A stretch of DNA of 64,000 nucleotides from Sordariomycetes sp. S80-01Y (Eukaryota > Ascomycota > Sordariomycetes), in contig JAXQJY010000030.1 of the NCBI GenBank assembly GCA_037042185.1, forward strand, positions 2,294,001 through 2,358,000. The letters run 5' to 3'. Positions 33,485 to 43,201 of the stretch are shown in pieces. Both the position numbers and the translations under genes were made by a program. The notes under the pieces are model-generated. The model ran no database searches. It was not told the DNA's origin and worked only from the letters and a program-made list of their open reading frames with translations. The first letter of the stretch is position 1, and each line of letters opens with the position of its first letter.

Positions 33485-34415
33485 TTTGTGACATTGGCAT
33501 TTCAACGAAAGCATACTGGAGTTGGACATTTCTCAGATAAGAGATCATTAGCATTGTTTCGCTTCAGTGATGAAAGCATCGATACCAAAGAAAGAACACC
33601 CAAGTATTCCAGCCGCCTCAGCATCTGCTCAGGGGTAGTAGACCCCGTGTATATCGAATCAACCCCTTCGGGCTCTTTTCCCACGAGCTCGTTGATCAAC
33701 GGCTTGTACAACCCCTTCTTGATCCATATTCGGGCCTTCTCCGGCTACACAATCGACAGGGGACTTGGAGGCACCCCAAACGCCCGATCGAAGTATTGGA
33801 ACAGGGACAGCCAACCAAGAATTCAAGGATGCCTCGGGCGAGAGGAGCCGAAGCAGGCGGTTGCTAACCCCAGGTTCCCCGCAAACAGACGCAGATGGGG
33901 AGATAGCCTTGCCAGACTTGGAAATGGGAGTGGCAGATCCCCCCGCATCCTCGGGACACCTTGAGCCAGGGAGGGCGAGAAGCGAGGAAGCGAGCATCGG
34001 CAGTTGCTCCTTGTATGGATATTTGCTTGACTTGGCTTCTCCTTTGGAGAGAGAGTCATTTATGTTGTCCTTACCAAGTGCGGGTTAGTGGCATCGTGTC
34101 TCAAGCGCCTCAATTAAACGACATTACTCTAGTACACGCTGCATGCTGGGGGCTAGGGCGATTTGCGATGAGGACTTTCTTAGCGTTGCTCTCATGTTAC
34201 CGGCTGACAATCATCGGGATAATATCATGCGAAGCTCAGGGTATGATCGTCACATTGTTACATCGTGCCCCAAATAGGACTGAGCTTCGTGGATCGCGGT
34301 GCAATGGCTGCCGAGCAGAGATGAAGCTCTTATTTATAGCTGACAGCAATCGCCTGTGTCATGAGGTGTATCGAAGCTGTCTACTCAATTCCGACTGAGC
34401 TAGTCAACGACCATC
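33485..34415. other. Region between SulP gene and rhamnosidase
   Basis: No gene was assigned. A plus-strand frame at about 33700-34088 has a protein-like composition (LTPGSPQTDADGEIALPDLE) resembling a disordered tail. It could belong to an alternative 3' exon of the SulP gene or to a lost gene. The last 300 bp should hold the rhamnosidase promoter. Confidence 0.4.
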
Positions 34416-37022
34416 ATGTCTATCTCTATCAGTCAGCTCTCATTTGAGCACCATCGCTCAGCGTTGGGGATTGCTGAGACGGAACCTCGCATTTCCTGGC
34501 GCTTTGCCGGCGAGGTAGCCGACTGGGAACAATCATCCTATGATATTCAAGTGAAGCGTGGAGGCAAAACCAAATGCCACCACGCCGAATCTTCCAACTC
34601 GCTCTTTGTCGATTGGCCCGACAAGCCGCTGTCATCGGCCGAGAAAGCCACTGTCCGCGCTCGAGCCCAAGGTGGCGACGGTCAAGAGTCAACGCCTTGG
34701 TCGGACTGGGTCAGCGTCGAGACCGGTCTTCTCGAGGAGAGTGACTGGGCTGGTGCTGCGCCCATCGCTGCCGACAGGGAGACTGAACTGGGAGAACCGA
34801 AGAGGCCGATTTACTTCCGCAAGGGCTTTGACATCGACGGCACTGTCGAGTCAGCTAGGCTGTACATCACTGGTCTGGGCATATATGAAGCTGAAATCAA
34901 TGGCGAAAGGGTGAGCGACTACGTTCTGGCCCCAGGCTGGCAGAGCTACCACTTCCGTCACGTCTATGATACGTACGACGTGACGAGCATGCTGAGCGAG
35001 GGGGAGAATGCCATAGGCGTTGCCGTTGGCGAGGGATGGTATTCTGGCCGCATAGGGTTCAGCAGTCAGAGGGAGACTTATGGTGACACCATCGGTGTCA
35101 TGGCCGTGCTGAAAGTCACGCTTGATGACGGAAGCGTGGTTGAGGTGCCGACGGATACGACTTGGAAGGCCAGCACGGGCCCTGTCGTCGACTCGCAGAT
35201 CTACGACGGCGAGATTTATAACTCGACTCTCGAGAAGGAAATTGAGGGATGGTCTTCTGGCGGATTTGATGAAGACGACTGGCTTTCGACCAAGGAGCTG
35301 CCTGCTCTACAAGGGAAGCTGTCTCCCCCTGATCAACCCCCTGTCCGTCGACAGATGGAACTCAAGCCAGTCGAGATCTTCAAGTCGCCATCAGGAAAGC
35401 AACTCATCGACTTTGGTCAGAACGCTGTCGGCTGGCTGCGCATCAAGGTAGAAGGCCCTGCAGGCACGAACATCACCTTGCACCATGCCGAGGTTCTCGA
35501 GGATGGCGAGCTCGCGATCAGGCCTCTCCGGACAGCTAAAGCTCGCGATACACTTCTGCTCCACGGCGAGGGCCCCCAGACATGGGAGCCTCACTTTACC
35601 TTCCACGGCTTCCGCTACGCGCAGATCGACGGGTGGCCGGAAGATGTGCCCCTGGACGAGGACTCCGTCACACATATCGTCATCTGGACCGATATGGAAG
35701 AGACAGGCTCTTTTGAGTGCTCGCACGAGCTGCTGAGCAAGTTCCATCAGAATGTTATCTGGTCGATGCGCGGTAACTTCGTTTCGATCCCGACGGATTG
35801 TCCCCAACGCGATGAGAGGCTCGGCTGGACGGGCGATGCGCACGCGTTCGGTCCGACGAGCAACTTCTTGTACAACACGGCTGGCTTCTGGCGCTCGTGG
35901 CACCGCGATGTGTGGTCCGAAATGCAGCGAAACGGCAGCATGATCACCCCCTTCTTTGTCCCAACGCTGCCCATCGACTCCCAGGACAACGCCCGGACGT
36001 ACTGGGGAGATGTCGCGGTCGCCAACCCGTGGAACATCTATCGAGCGTTCGGTGACGAGGAGCTCCTACGAGAACAATTCGACCAGGCTCGAGGTTGGAT
36101 TGACGAAGGGATTCCGCGCAGCGACTCGGGTCTCTGGGACAGGTCGGGAGGTCAGTTCGGCGACTGGCTCGACCCCGAGGCGCCACCTGATGATGCAGGT
36201 GCCGCAACGACTCATCCCTACCTGGTGGGCGATGCATACCTGGTGGAGATGACGAGGGTGCTGGCCAACATCTCTGCTGCCCTGGGCGAGGAGGACTTGG
36301 CAAGTCAGTACATCAAGGACCACGACACACTCAGGGGCGAGTTCCAAAAGGCGTGGATCGTGGACGGAGACCTGGCCAACAAGACCCAGACGGCGTATGC
36401 GCTGGCCCTCGAGTTTGGGCTGTACACGGATGAGACGCAGCGAGCCGCTGCGGCCAAGACGCTCAGAGACATCATTGCTGAGAACGACTACCTCGTCGGC
36501 ACGGGCTTTGCGGGAACGCCAGCTCTCGGGCCAGCGCTGGAGCGCATCGACGCCATCGAGGACTTCTACGCCATGCTCCTGCAGACCCAAGTCCCGTCGT
36601 GGCTCTATCAGGTCGTCCAGAACGGCACGACGACGTGGGAGCGCTGGGACTCTCTGCTCCCCAACGGTACGGTCAACCCGGGCGAGATGACGAGCTTCAA
36701 CCACTACGCGTTCGGCGCCGTGGCGGACTGGATTCACGGGGTGATTGGAGGCGTCAGGCCCAAGGAGCCCGGATGGAAGGTAATAGAAGTCAAGCCAGTG
36801 CCCGGCGGAGACATCACACACGCCAAGACCAAGTTTGTGAGCGGATACGGCGAGGTGGCCGTGGAGTGGACGGTGGATGGGGACGAGTTCAGCATGACGG
36901 TCCGGGTGCCGCCCAACGCGAGGGCTGAGGTTACGGTGCCTGGAGGGGAAACAGAAGAGGTTGGATCCGGGGTCCACGAGTTCACGCAGTCAGGATTCAG
37001 GATGCCGTCAATCGAGCAGTAG
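34416..37022 (+). CDS. Alpha-L-rhamnosidase, glycoside hydrolase family 78
   Basis: Single-exon gene encoding 868 residues, full length for GH78. There is no signal peptide (start MSISISQLSFEHHRSALGI), so the enzyme is probably intracellular, as for several fungal GH78 members. The N-terminal part is a set of beta-sandwich domains (YFRKGFDIDGTVESARLYIT ... APGWQSYHFRHVYDTYDV). The (alpha/alpha)6 catalytic barrel begins around residue 440 and carries PTDCPQRDERLGWTGDAHAF, which holds the conserved acidic residues. WDRSGGQFGDWLDP and TSFNHYAFGAVADWIHGVIG are further family blocks. The enzyme removes terminal alpha-L-rhamnose from flavonoid glycosides such as naringin or rutin, or from rhamnogalacturonan fragments made by secreted pectinases. 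No sugar transporter is directly adjacent. Confidence 0.93.
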   Translation: MSISISQLSFEHHRSALGIAETEPRISWRFAGEVADWEQSSYDIQVKRGGKTKCHHAESSNSLFVDWPDKPLSSAEKATVRARAQGGDGQESTPWSDWVSVETGLLEESDWAGAAPIAADRETELGEPKRPIYFRKGFDIDGTVESARLYITGLGIYEAEINGERVSDYVLAPGWQSYHFRHVYDTYDVTSMLSEGENAIGVAVGEGWYSGRIGFSSQRETYGDTIGVMAVLKVTLDDGSVVEVPTDTTWKASTGPVVDSQIYDGEIYNSTLEKEIEGWSSGGFDEDDWLSTKELPALQGKLSPPDQPPVRRQMELKPVEIFKSPSGKQLIDFGQNAVGWLRIKVEGPAGTNITLHHAEVLEDGELAIRPLRTAKARDTLLLHGEGPQTWEPHFTFHGFRYAQIDGWPEDVPLDEDSVTHIVIWTDMEETGSFECSHELLSKFHQNVIWSMRGNFVSIPTDCPQRDERLGWTGDAHAFGPTSNFLYNTAGFWRSWHRDVWSEMQRNGSMITPFFVPTLPIDSQDNARTYWGDVAVANPWNIYRAFGDEELLREQFDQARGWIDEGIPRSDSGLWDRSGGQFGDWLDPEAPPDDAGAATTHPYLVGDAYLVEMTRVLANISAALGEEDLASQYIKDHDTLRGEFQKAWIVDGDLANKTQTAYALALEFGLYTDETQRAAAAKTLRDIIAENDYLVGTGFAGTPALGPALERIDAIEDFYAMLLQTQVPSWLYQVVQNGTTTWERWDSLLPNGTVNPGEMTSFNHYAFGAVADWIHGVIGGVRPKEPGWKVIEVKPVPGGDITHAKTKFVSGYGEVAVEWTVDGDEFSMTVRVPPNARAEVTVPGGETEEVGSGVHEFTQSGFRMPSIEQ

Positions 37023-37803
37023 GGGTCGGCACAGTAGTCAGGGTTAGCAGCTGGAGGGTAATCGACAGATATCACTGAGAAAGGCCGATGGTGGCAGCGC
37101 CGCGGACAGTTGCAGATCTTGAATGATCGATCCCAGCATTGAAACAATCGCAGCAAATCGTAGAAATCGCAGAAAGCACGGCGTCCGTGGCCGGCGTGGT
37201 GGCGTAGGTCGCCAGCGTAGCTCCAGGCTCAGGGTGGGCTGATTGGAACCCCCAGCCGTGGCTTCGTCATAGCGCATGGCGGATGGGCAATTGGGGAATT
37301 TCGATTCCCACAGAATCGGCAATTGGGGAAGACCCTTCTCCATAATTATTGCCGTTTTGACTGACGTCAGGGTTACGCACCTCGACTCATTACCGTGTCG
37401 GTATCTAGTGCCTCGCTGCGCTTTGCTGCGCTGCAGTCTCCAGCCAAACAAGTGCCGTGGCTCCCCAGACGATATTACCACCTTTGGCAACGATCTTCCT
37501 CTATAAAACCTTCAAGTTGACCCTAGGACGCAACGGATGCCCACATGGAAGCGTCGGGTTCACCCCAGGTCCGTCCGTTACTGCTAGAACCCGCTGCACC
37601 ATACTAAGGTACCCTACCCTCCTCACTGGCAGCCCAACCACGTACATACGTCACACAGCCTGCCTCTGCCCCTGCGTCCGAGCAGAGGGCCTTGCGGTGC
37701 TTGGTTCATCTGCCTTATCCTAGGGTACTTCAATGCCGCCCGTCCACTGTGTTCAAGCGTCAGCCTTCGGGGACCGCTCTGAGCGCTCCTGACTACAACT
37801 ATC
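37023..37803. other. Intergenic region, rhamnosidase / F-box-like gene
   Basis: 3' region of the rhamnosidase gene and promoter of the F-box-like gene. GCAATTGGGGAA occurs twice (about 37287 and 37319). No gene seen. Confidence 0.5.
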
Positions 37804-39102
37804 ATGGCATCTCGGAATGACATCCCACAGAACGTTGCCGACGGTATAGTCCAGGCTCTTGTTTCCCTGGACCGAAATCAGTGGTTCAGTCCTTACGCCA
37901 CCGTATCTCGTCACTTCCAGAAAGCCATCGAAGCGCAGACTTTCCGTGAGCTGTACCTCACGTCCGCCAGGCTCGACGAGCTCCAAGCCAAAGTGACGAG
38001 GGAGAGGCAAAAATACCTGCAAGTCCTTACTCTTCACGTCGCTCTCGCTTCCTACAAGAAGTGGCAGCGAGAGGACCGGGAGTCGCAAGACGACGTCGAC
38101 CAAACCACAAAGGTTTTCACCACGTCGGTGCAAGAACTCTTTGCAACCATCTCGACGTGGAAACCCAGTGACGGGTCTCCAGGGGGCGTACATTTGGAAC
38201 TCCTTGTCGAGTCTCCCAGTGACGAGTCTGTTGCCAGCTCCCGGCGGAACAGCCCTTCGACGACCCGGCGAGCTCGTAAATCCGCCACGGGATTTGACTT
38301 CTACAGCGGCCAGCTGCCAGTAGTCCAGGTAGTCTCGGCATTTACATGCTCCGGCACGGGGAGACACATTGAGCTGGAAACGGTATCACATCTGCTTGAC
38401 AAGTTCCCCAACCTTCGACTGTTGGATGTCGAGCTTGAGCACGACACGAACGATGAAAAGGATTTGGAACAGCGCAGAGGTGAGATCCCCGCAACATTAG
38501 CCCAAGCATTCTCTGACCGGTTCACTCTAGTCTTTGCGCTTGGGTTGGAGCACCATGCACCCCATGTCACAGACCTCCGTGTCCGCCGACCGCACACCAC
38601 GCCCGAGACACGAAAAGCGGTCTCCAGCAACTCCCGCTCCGTCTTCTACAATGTACTCACGCGCTACTCCCAGCGATGCATGGCGCTGAGCTTTGACGAC
38701 TGTATCGATCTGCGCGATTTCCTGGCTCCCTTCGACGACGGGGAACAGCGCGAGCAGCAACGTCCGTACTGGCCATACCTCGAAAGGCTGCACATCCGCA
38801 ACTCCTTCCTGATGCGAAGGCCTTACATGAGGGTCAAGACGAGAGCCCAGGCCGTTCATCAGATTGATCGAATATTCCTGCTGGTCGGCAGGGCTGTGCG
38901 ATTCATGCCCATGGTGAACAACATCAAGATCAGGCTGTACGTTTACAACGAGGGCAGACTGGAGCAGACCAATGTGCAGTACGACGCCTGGAATGGTGGT
39001 GCGAGGATCAAGTTCACGGGGACTCCTCCAACGAGGGCGTCGCTTGATGCCTGGAAGACGAGTGTAACGAAGGCTCAGGGTGTGGAGCTGCAAGTTCTTT
39101 GA
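37804..39102 (+). CDS. F-box-like hypothetical protein
   Basis: Single-exon gene encoding 432 residues with no signal peptide or membrane segment. The N-terminus (IPQNVADGIVQALVSLDRNQ, then FSPYATVSRHFQKAIEAQTF) has the look of a diverged F-box: a short helical module in which a Trp and hydrophobics precede a VSR-type helix. Large families of such proteins in filamentous ascomycetes pair this with a leucine-rich, poorly conserved C-terminal part, as here (HIELETVSHLLDKFPNLRLL, ALSFDDCIDLRDFLAPF). If so, it would be a substrate adaptor of an SCF ubiquitin ligase. No conserved enzyme motif was seen. A (GAT)n run lies just after the stop near 39117-39135. Confidence 0.65.
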   Translation: MASRNDIPQNVADGIVQALVSLDRNQWFSPYATVSRHFQKAIEAQTFRELYLTSARLDELQAKVTRERQKYLQVLTLHVALASYKKWQREDRESQDDVDQTTKVFTTSVQELFATISTWKPSDGSPGGVHLELLVESPSDESVASSRRNSPSTTRRARKSATGFDFYSGQLPVVQVVSAFTCSGTGRHIELETVSHLLDKFPNLRLLDVELEHDTNDEKDLEQRRGEIPATLAQAFSDRFTLVFALGLEHHAPHVTDLRVRRPHTTPETRKAVSSNSRSVFYNVLTRYSQRCMALSFDDCIDLRDFLAPFDDGEQREQQRPYWPYLERLHIRNSFLMRRPYMRVKTRAQAVHQIDRIFLLVGRAVRFMPMVNNIKIRLYVYNEGRLEQTNVQYDAWNGGARIKFTGTPPTRASLDAWKTSVTKAQGVELQVL

Positions 39103-39636
39103 CGACGGATGAGTTTTGATGATGATGATGATGACGGTACGGAAGATTTGCTTCAGCTGGGTGTTAAGAGACGGACTGTATACACTTTGGGACCATAATT
39201 AGAATGTTACAATTAGTTAAGACTGTAGATGCATTTCACAGCACGGTGCTGGTAATGTCGGCCTGGCAAAAACTCCGGCATGTTGATTGAAGGATATCAC
39301 GATGCTTTCGAGAAGGAGGGCTGATTTCGCAAAAGTGATCTCCTGACTGCCTACTTACCACCTCAAAATGACGGCAAGTCTCAGTACAAAGCACTCCGAA
39401 CTCACATCCCGTCAACGGTGACAATTCGGGAGAAGCATGTGAGGCATCCAAACCCTCCAATGCTGGCCACTAGGTTCATACTACGCATGATTCGCAGCGG
39501 TTCCTGGTGCGGTCCCGCCCAACGTGGGCACCGGTGCGGAGAAGCGCCCCCCTCATGCGGTTCAACTCGGTTCGTTCACTGTTCTCATCTGTGTGCCAGC
39601 ACAATACCCGTCATCTCCGATCCTTTGCATTGCACC
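39103..39636. other. Intergenic region, F-box-like gene / HRI1
   Basis: 3' region of the F-box-like gene, including a (GAT)n microsatellite near its start, and the promoter of the HRI1 homologue. No gene seen. Confidence 0.5.
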
Positions 39637-40400
39637 ATGGCAAGCATATCTCTCAGGAAGTACATTCGCTGGCTGCCAAACGATGCCAGCGAACCGACGT
39701 CGACGCTGGTGGTGACGTCTCCGGGTCGGCACTTTGTCGACATTCGAGCGAATCGTCCGGATAACGCTCCGCAAGCATGGCCTGCAGACGAAGGCAATTC
39801 ATCTCCCAGGGCGCTTCGTTTAAAGTACCAGGCTGACGACCCGTAGAGAAAATCACACCCGGTCAGCTGGACTGGGCCATCGCTGGCAAATCATCGTACT
39901 GGAAGGTCAGCCAAGACAGCCCCTGCACCCGGGGCAGATGGGAGCACTGGATCGACTCTCAAACGAGTGAAACAGACGGCCTTGCCGATGAAGGCGACAA
40001 TTACGACCAGCCAGACGGGACAACCCTCGAAAAGGGGCGCATGCTCAATCCCGCCACCGGCAAGGACACAGACTATGAAGAGCTCTGGGAGAGTCTTGAG
40101 CCAGTGCCGGTCAACTCGCCAGAGCTCAGGTGTGCGGTACTGCAGCTTGATCAGGGGAAGACTCTGAGAGGCTCTGTGGTGATTGCTGGTCAGTTCTGTC
40201 AAGGCATGCTGCGGAACGGAGACAGCATCTCTCTGGAGAGGTGGCAGCACGATCAACAGAACGGGTGGAGACGCCTCATCTCCATGGGAGACGGCGCTCT
40301 TCCATGTAAGGACATTGTTGATGCTTCCGAGCTTGTGTTGGGGCAGACCATAAGCACAGAGGGCAATGTGTGGAAGATCATCGAGGCATCGGGTTACTAG
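39637..40400 (+). CDS. HRI1: HRI1 family protein
   Basis: Two exons, 39637-39793 and 39847-40400, give 236 residues, close to yeast Hri1 (244). The 53-nt intron starts with GC, not GT (AAG|GCAATT), and ends CCGTAG, with a clear CTGAC branch site 14 nt upstream. The join EEKITPGQLDWAIAGKSS restores the family pattern, and no GT donor does. Conserved features include SISLRKYIRW at the start, a VTSPGRHFVDIRANRPD strand, RWEHWIDSQT and a GDNYDQPDG-LEKGRMLNPATG stretch typical of the family. Hri1 is a two-domain lipocalin-like protein that in yeast binds Hrr25 and Sec translocon parts; its function is poorly known. A cytosolic location is likely. Confidence 0.82.
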
Positions 40401-40932
40401 CCGCACTTCTGCAGCCTGGCATTGTGCTATGGAGTTTAGTCCGGAGATATTGGGCATATGGGAGCTGGTGTCAACTACCCGAAGTTCTTTGGGATTGATC
40501 TCGTCCAATGCTGCTATAACTTGATAAAGAATTGTCACGTTTGGACGACTCGAGGTTCCTTTGGACGAGGGCGGGATCTTCCAAGTAAAGGTTGCATGAA
40601 TGATCACATTAAAGCAGAAGGGAAGCGGTAGCGGTTCGATATTGAAAAAGAAATTCAAGTTATGTCTAGATCCAGAGCCTGTGTGACTACAGAGATTGAC
40701 TGCTCTGTGATTGACCTCACTCGAGCACTGGATAAGATCAAGTCAACAATTAATGCAGTGGGTAATGTATGTGATGCATCAATTGTATTCATAAACGAGC
40801 AATGTGTACACCGGACTTCTTGTGACCGACTTTCGCTACCATTCAATCCCACGCAGACGCGCCAGGCGCTGGGGAACCATGGGCCATGCATCTACTACAG
40901 ACAAGCTACATTCCTCTTCAACAGATGGTTCA
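40401..40932. other. Convergent 3' regions of HRI1 and the CBP1-like gene
   Basis: About 530 bp between two converging genes. A plus-strand frame (40662-41003) runs into the antisense of the CBP1-like gene and is not convincing. Nothing else recognised. Confidence 0.5.
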
Positions 40933-41284
40933 TTACAAGCAGCCATCGCAAGACGCAGGCTATGAGAGTGTTAGCAGAGAAGGCGAGGGAGGAGTTTAGT
41001 TGACTCACAGGGTTGCCGGCGTGGTTCACGATGGCCAGGAAGCAAGCGATCTCGCCAGCGGGAGTAGGCTCGGCCAGGGCGATGGCGCAAGCACCGAGGG
41101 TAGGTGCGTAGGCAGAGACGCAGCCGAAGACATCGCAGCCCTGCGCCTCAAGCTCCTTGACACCGACCTCGGCGGACTTGGCGGCGCTGTCGATGGCGCG
41201 AGGGGAGACGTCGTTGCGTGGGGTGGCAGCGGCGATGACGGCCGTGGCGGCGGCGAGGACGGAGGTGATGATGGAGAACTGCAT
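40933..41284 (-). CDS. Small secreted six-cysteine protein, CBP1-like (fungal calcium-binding family)
   Basis: Two exons, 41284-41009 and 40959-40933, with a 49-nt phase-0 intron; the last exon encodes only PASCDGCL. The product is 100 residues. A signal peptide (FSIITSVLAAATAVIAAA) is followed by a short linker and a domain with six cysteines at 50, 55, 66, 81, 96 and 99, three possible disulfides. Spacing and context (CDVFGCVSAYAPTLGACAIA and a C-terminal PPASCDGCL) match the fungal calcium-binding-protein family named after Histoplasma Cbp1, a secreted virulence factor. In plant-associated fungi, members of this family are candidate effectors. Without the tiny last exon, two cysteines are lost and the protein would read on to a hydrophobic tail, which supports the splice model. 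Calcium binding itself is not established for most members. Confidence 0.75.
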
Positions 41285-43201
41285 GTTTGCGGTGGTTGGG
41301 TTTGGAGTTGGAAGAGTAGAGAGAAGATTGGATTGGTGGGCTGATGGTCTTGGTTTGATATGATTGTGGAAGTTGTGTTTGAGATGGTTCGAAGTCTGGA
41401 GAGATGACTGCCACCTTTATATAATTTTGAGGCTGGCTGAGATGTCTACCAAAATTTTGAAGAGTCTAAGCAACGGTTAGATGCTTCGGAGTTCCAACCA
41501 CTCACGAGATGCTCGACGACCGTAGGGGAGCCCACAGCAATGCTCCATCTCCGCAAGGCCATCTCGCAGGAACCGTAAGAAAATTGACTAGTCGGTCCGT
41601 GTGATGCTCACGATGACGCTCGAAATGCGCTCAATCGTGGGATGGCAACCGAGTCCGCGTCGTCGAGATAGGCTTTATGGACACATCAAAACAGTAGGTC
41701 TGTCGAAGATCTGGGGAGAGCTGATGTCAATCTTGGCTTGAATAGTACAGCAGGGTTGCCACGTTGTTGGTCAGACAGAAGCGTAGGAGCCACTCAGGCT
41801 GCACCATTGCACGCCTATTGCTGTTAAACAACACGGGATCATCGCCCTCGGCTCGTCGTGAAACTCGGCCCAATGTTTCAACTATCTGCACGGCACATCG
41901 TCCTAGTCGCCCGGTAGCTGCGCCTGACCGACCGGATAAGGCTGGGCGAGCACAGCTCGTGACGTAGGATGCTGCTGTGCGCGATCCTCTCATAGGCTGA
42001 TGTTGCCATTAGGGAGGGTTTCCTGCATGCCAACCGTGCGGCTGAAGGCCTGAAACGAGCCTGTCGTGCTTACGCCCGAGGTGGCGATCTCAGGGTCCAA
42101 GGTCCCTTACCTTCTTCTCAGCTGAGTGACGATCACTGGGGCCATCCCACTGTCGCCCAATACCTTACAAGGTGAGCCACAAGACCACGGCGCACTTGCG
42201 ATCGCGGTGTAGACCTAATCCTGCGCTCGATATGCTGATCCATCCCGATGACGGCAATGCGCGGTAGCGGTCGCTCCAGATCCATCCGCACTCCGGTAGG
42301 CCTTAATTTAAGCATGGCAAGGCACTTTATTTGCCGTGAACCACTCACAGCTAGGGATGTTGAATGCCGGAAACTGGGTCCCCGGTAGTCGGGATGTGGC
42401 GTCTGCACCCGGGCTCAAATTGAGGCAACATTGAACTGGACTGAGACACGATCCCTCTTCGGATGTGTTGGCTGTCCTCCATTGCGAATAAGATGAAGAG
42501 TCATAGGACCTCATTCTAGAACGATTTGCGACATGTAATTATTAGGAAAAGAGCTAGGCGAGCATCCCCACCGGATAAGGGTCTACTGAAGGATCTGGCG
42601 AGGAGTGTCGATCACTTTTGATGGAAGGATCAGACCGGGACGAGGACCCAGTCACAGGGTTCGCAGGGTTCGCAGAGATATCCCAAACGGTCGAGGAAGA
42701 AGCTCTGTCTTATCGTGACCTGAACTACATGCGAGAGGGAGAGCCGATTCGATCGACGCTGCTACTTGTTGACGGTCCGAAGAGGTGCGTATTCAGATGA
42801 AGCAAGGTTGAGATCTCGCACCAATGGACCTCTAACGTCTTTTGATTTGTCTATACTCCTCTCGGTCATTCGGCTTGATTAGTCTGTCCTCACAAGACAC
42901 GGCGACGCCTTTCACACTACGCCCGCCTCCCCATCTTTTCCATCAAGTCTCAGCCACCTGGCATCTCATGCCCTCTATTCCTCACCGTCCTGGCTTGACC
43001 ACGAAGCTTACATTCCGTGACCAATATTCCACAAAGTCTCAGACCCCAGTGACAAGAGCTCCCAGGGAGTTGATCTAGCTGGTGATAGACGAAGATCACG
43101 GTTGACGGGGCTAGTTCCTCTAGCACTGGAGCAGATCAACGACATGGTCCACGATCTTCGACCTTTGTCCCTCTCGATGGCAGAGCGATCCTCTTGGAAC
43201 C
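41285..43201. other. Gene-free region between CBP1-like gene and sphingolipid methyltransferase
   Basis: 1.9 kb containing the promoter of the secreted protein and the 3' end of the methyltransferase gene. A plus-strand frame of 60 codons at 42618-42800 and another at 42842-43078 lack family features. No repeat or RNA gene was recognised. Confidence 0.5.

Noticed and set aside
36066-36977. 303-codon frame antisense to the GH78 rhamnosidase
   Set aside because: Arg/His/Val-rich shadow of a well-supported gene.
39108-39140. (GAT)n run after the F-box-like gene
   Set aside because: A short ordinary microsatellite; noted only in the gene entry.
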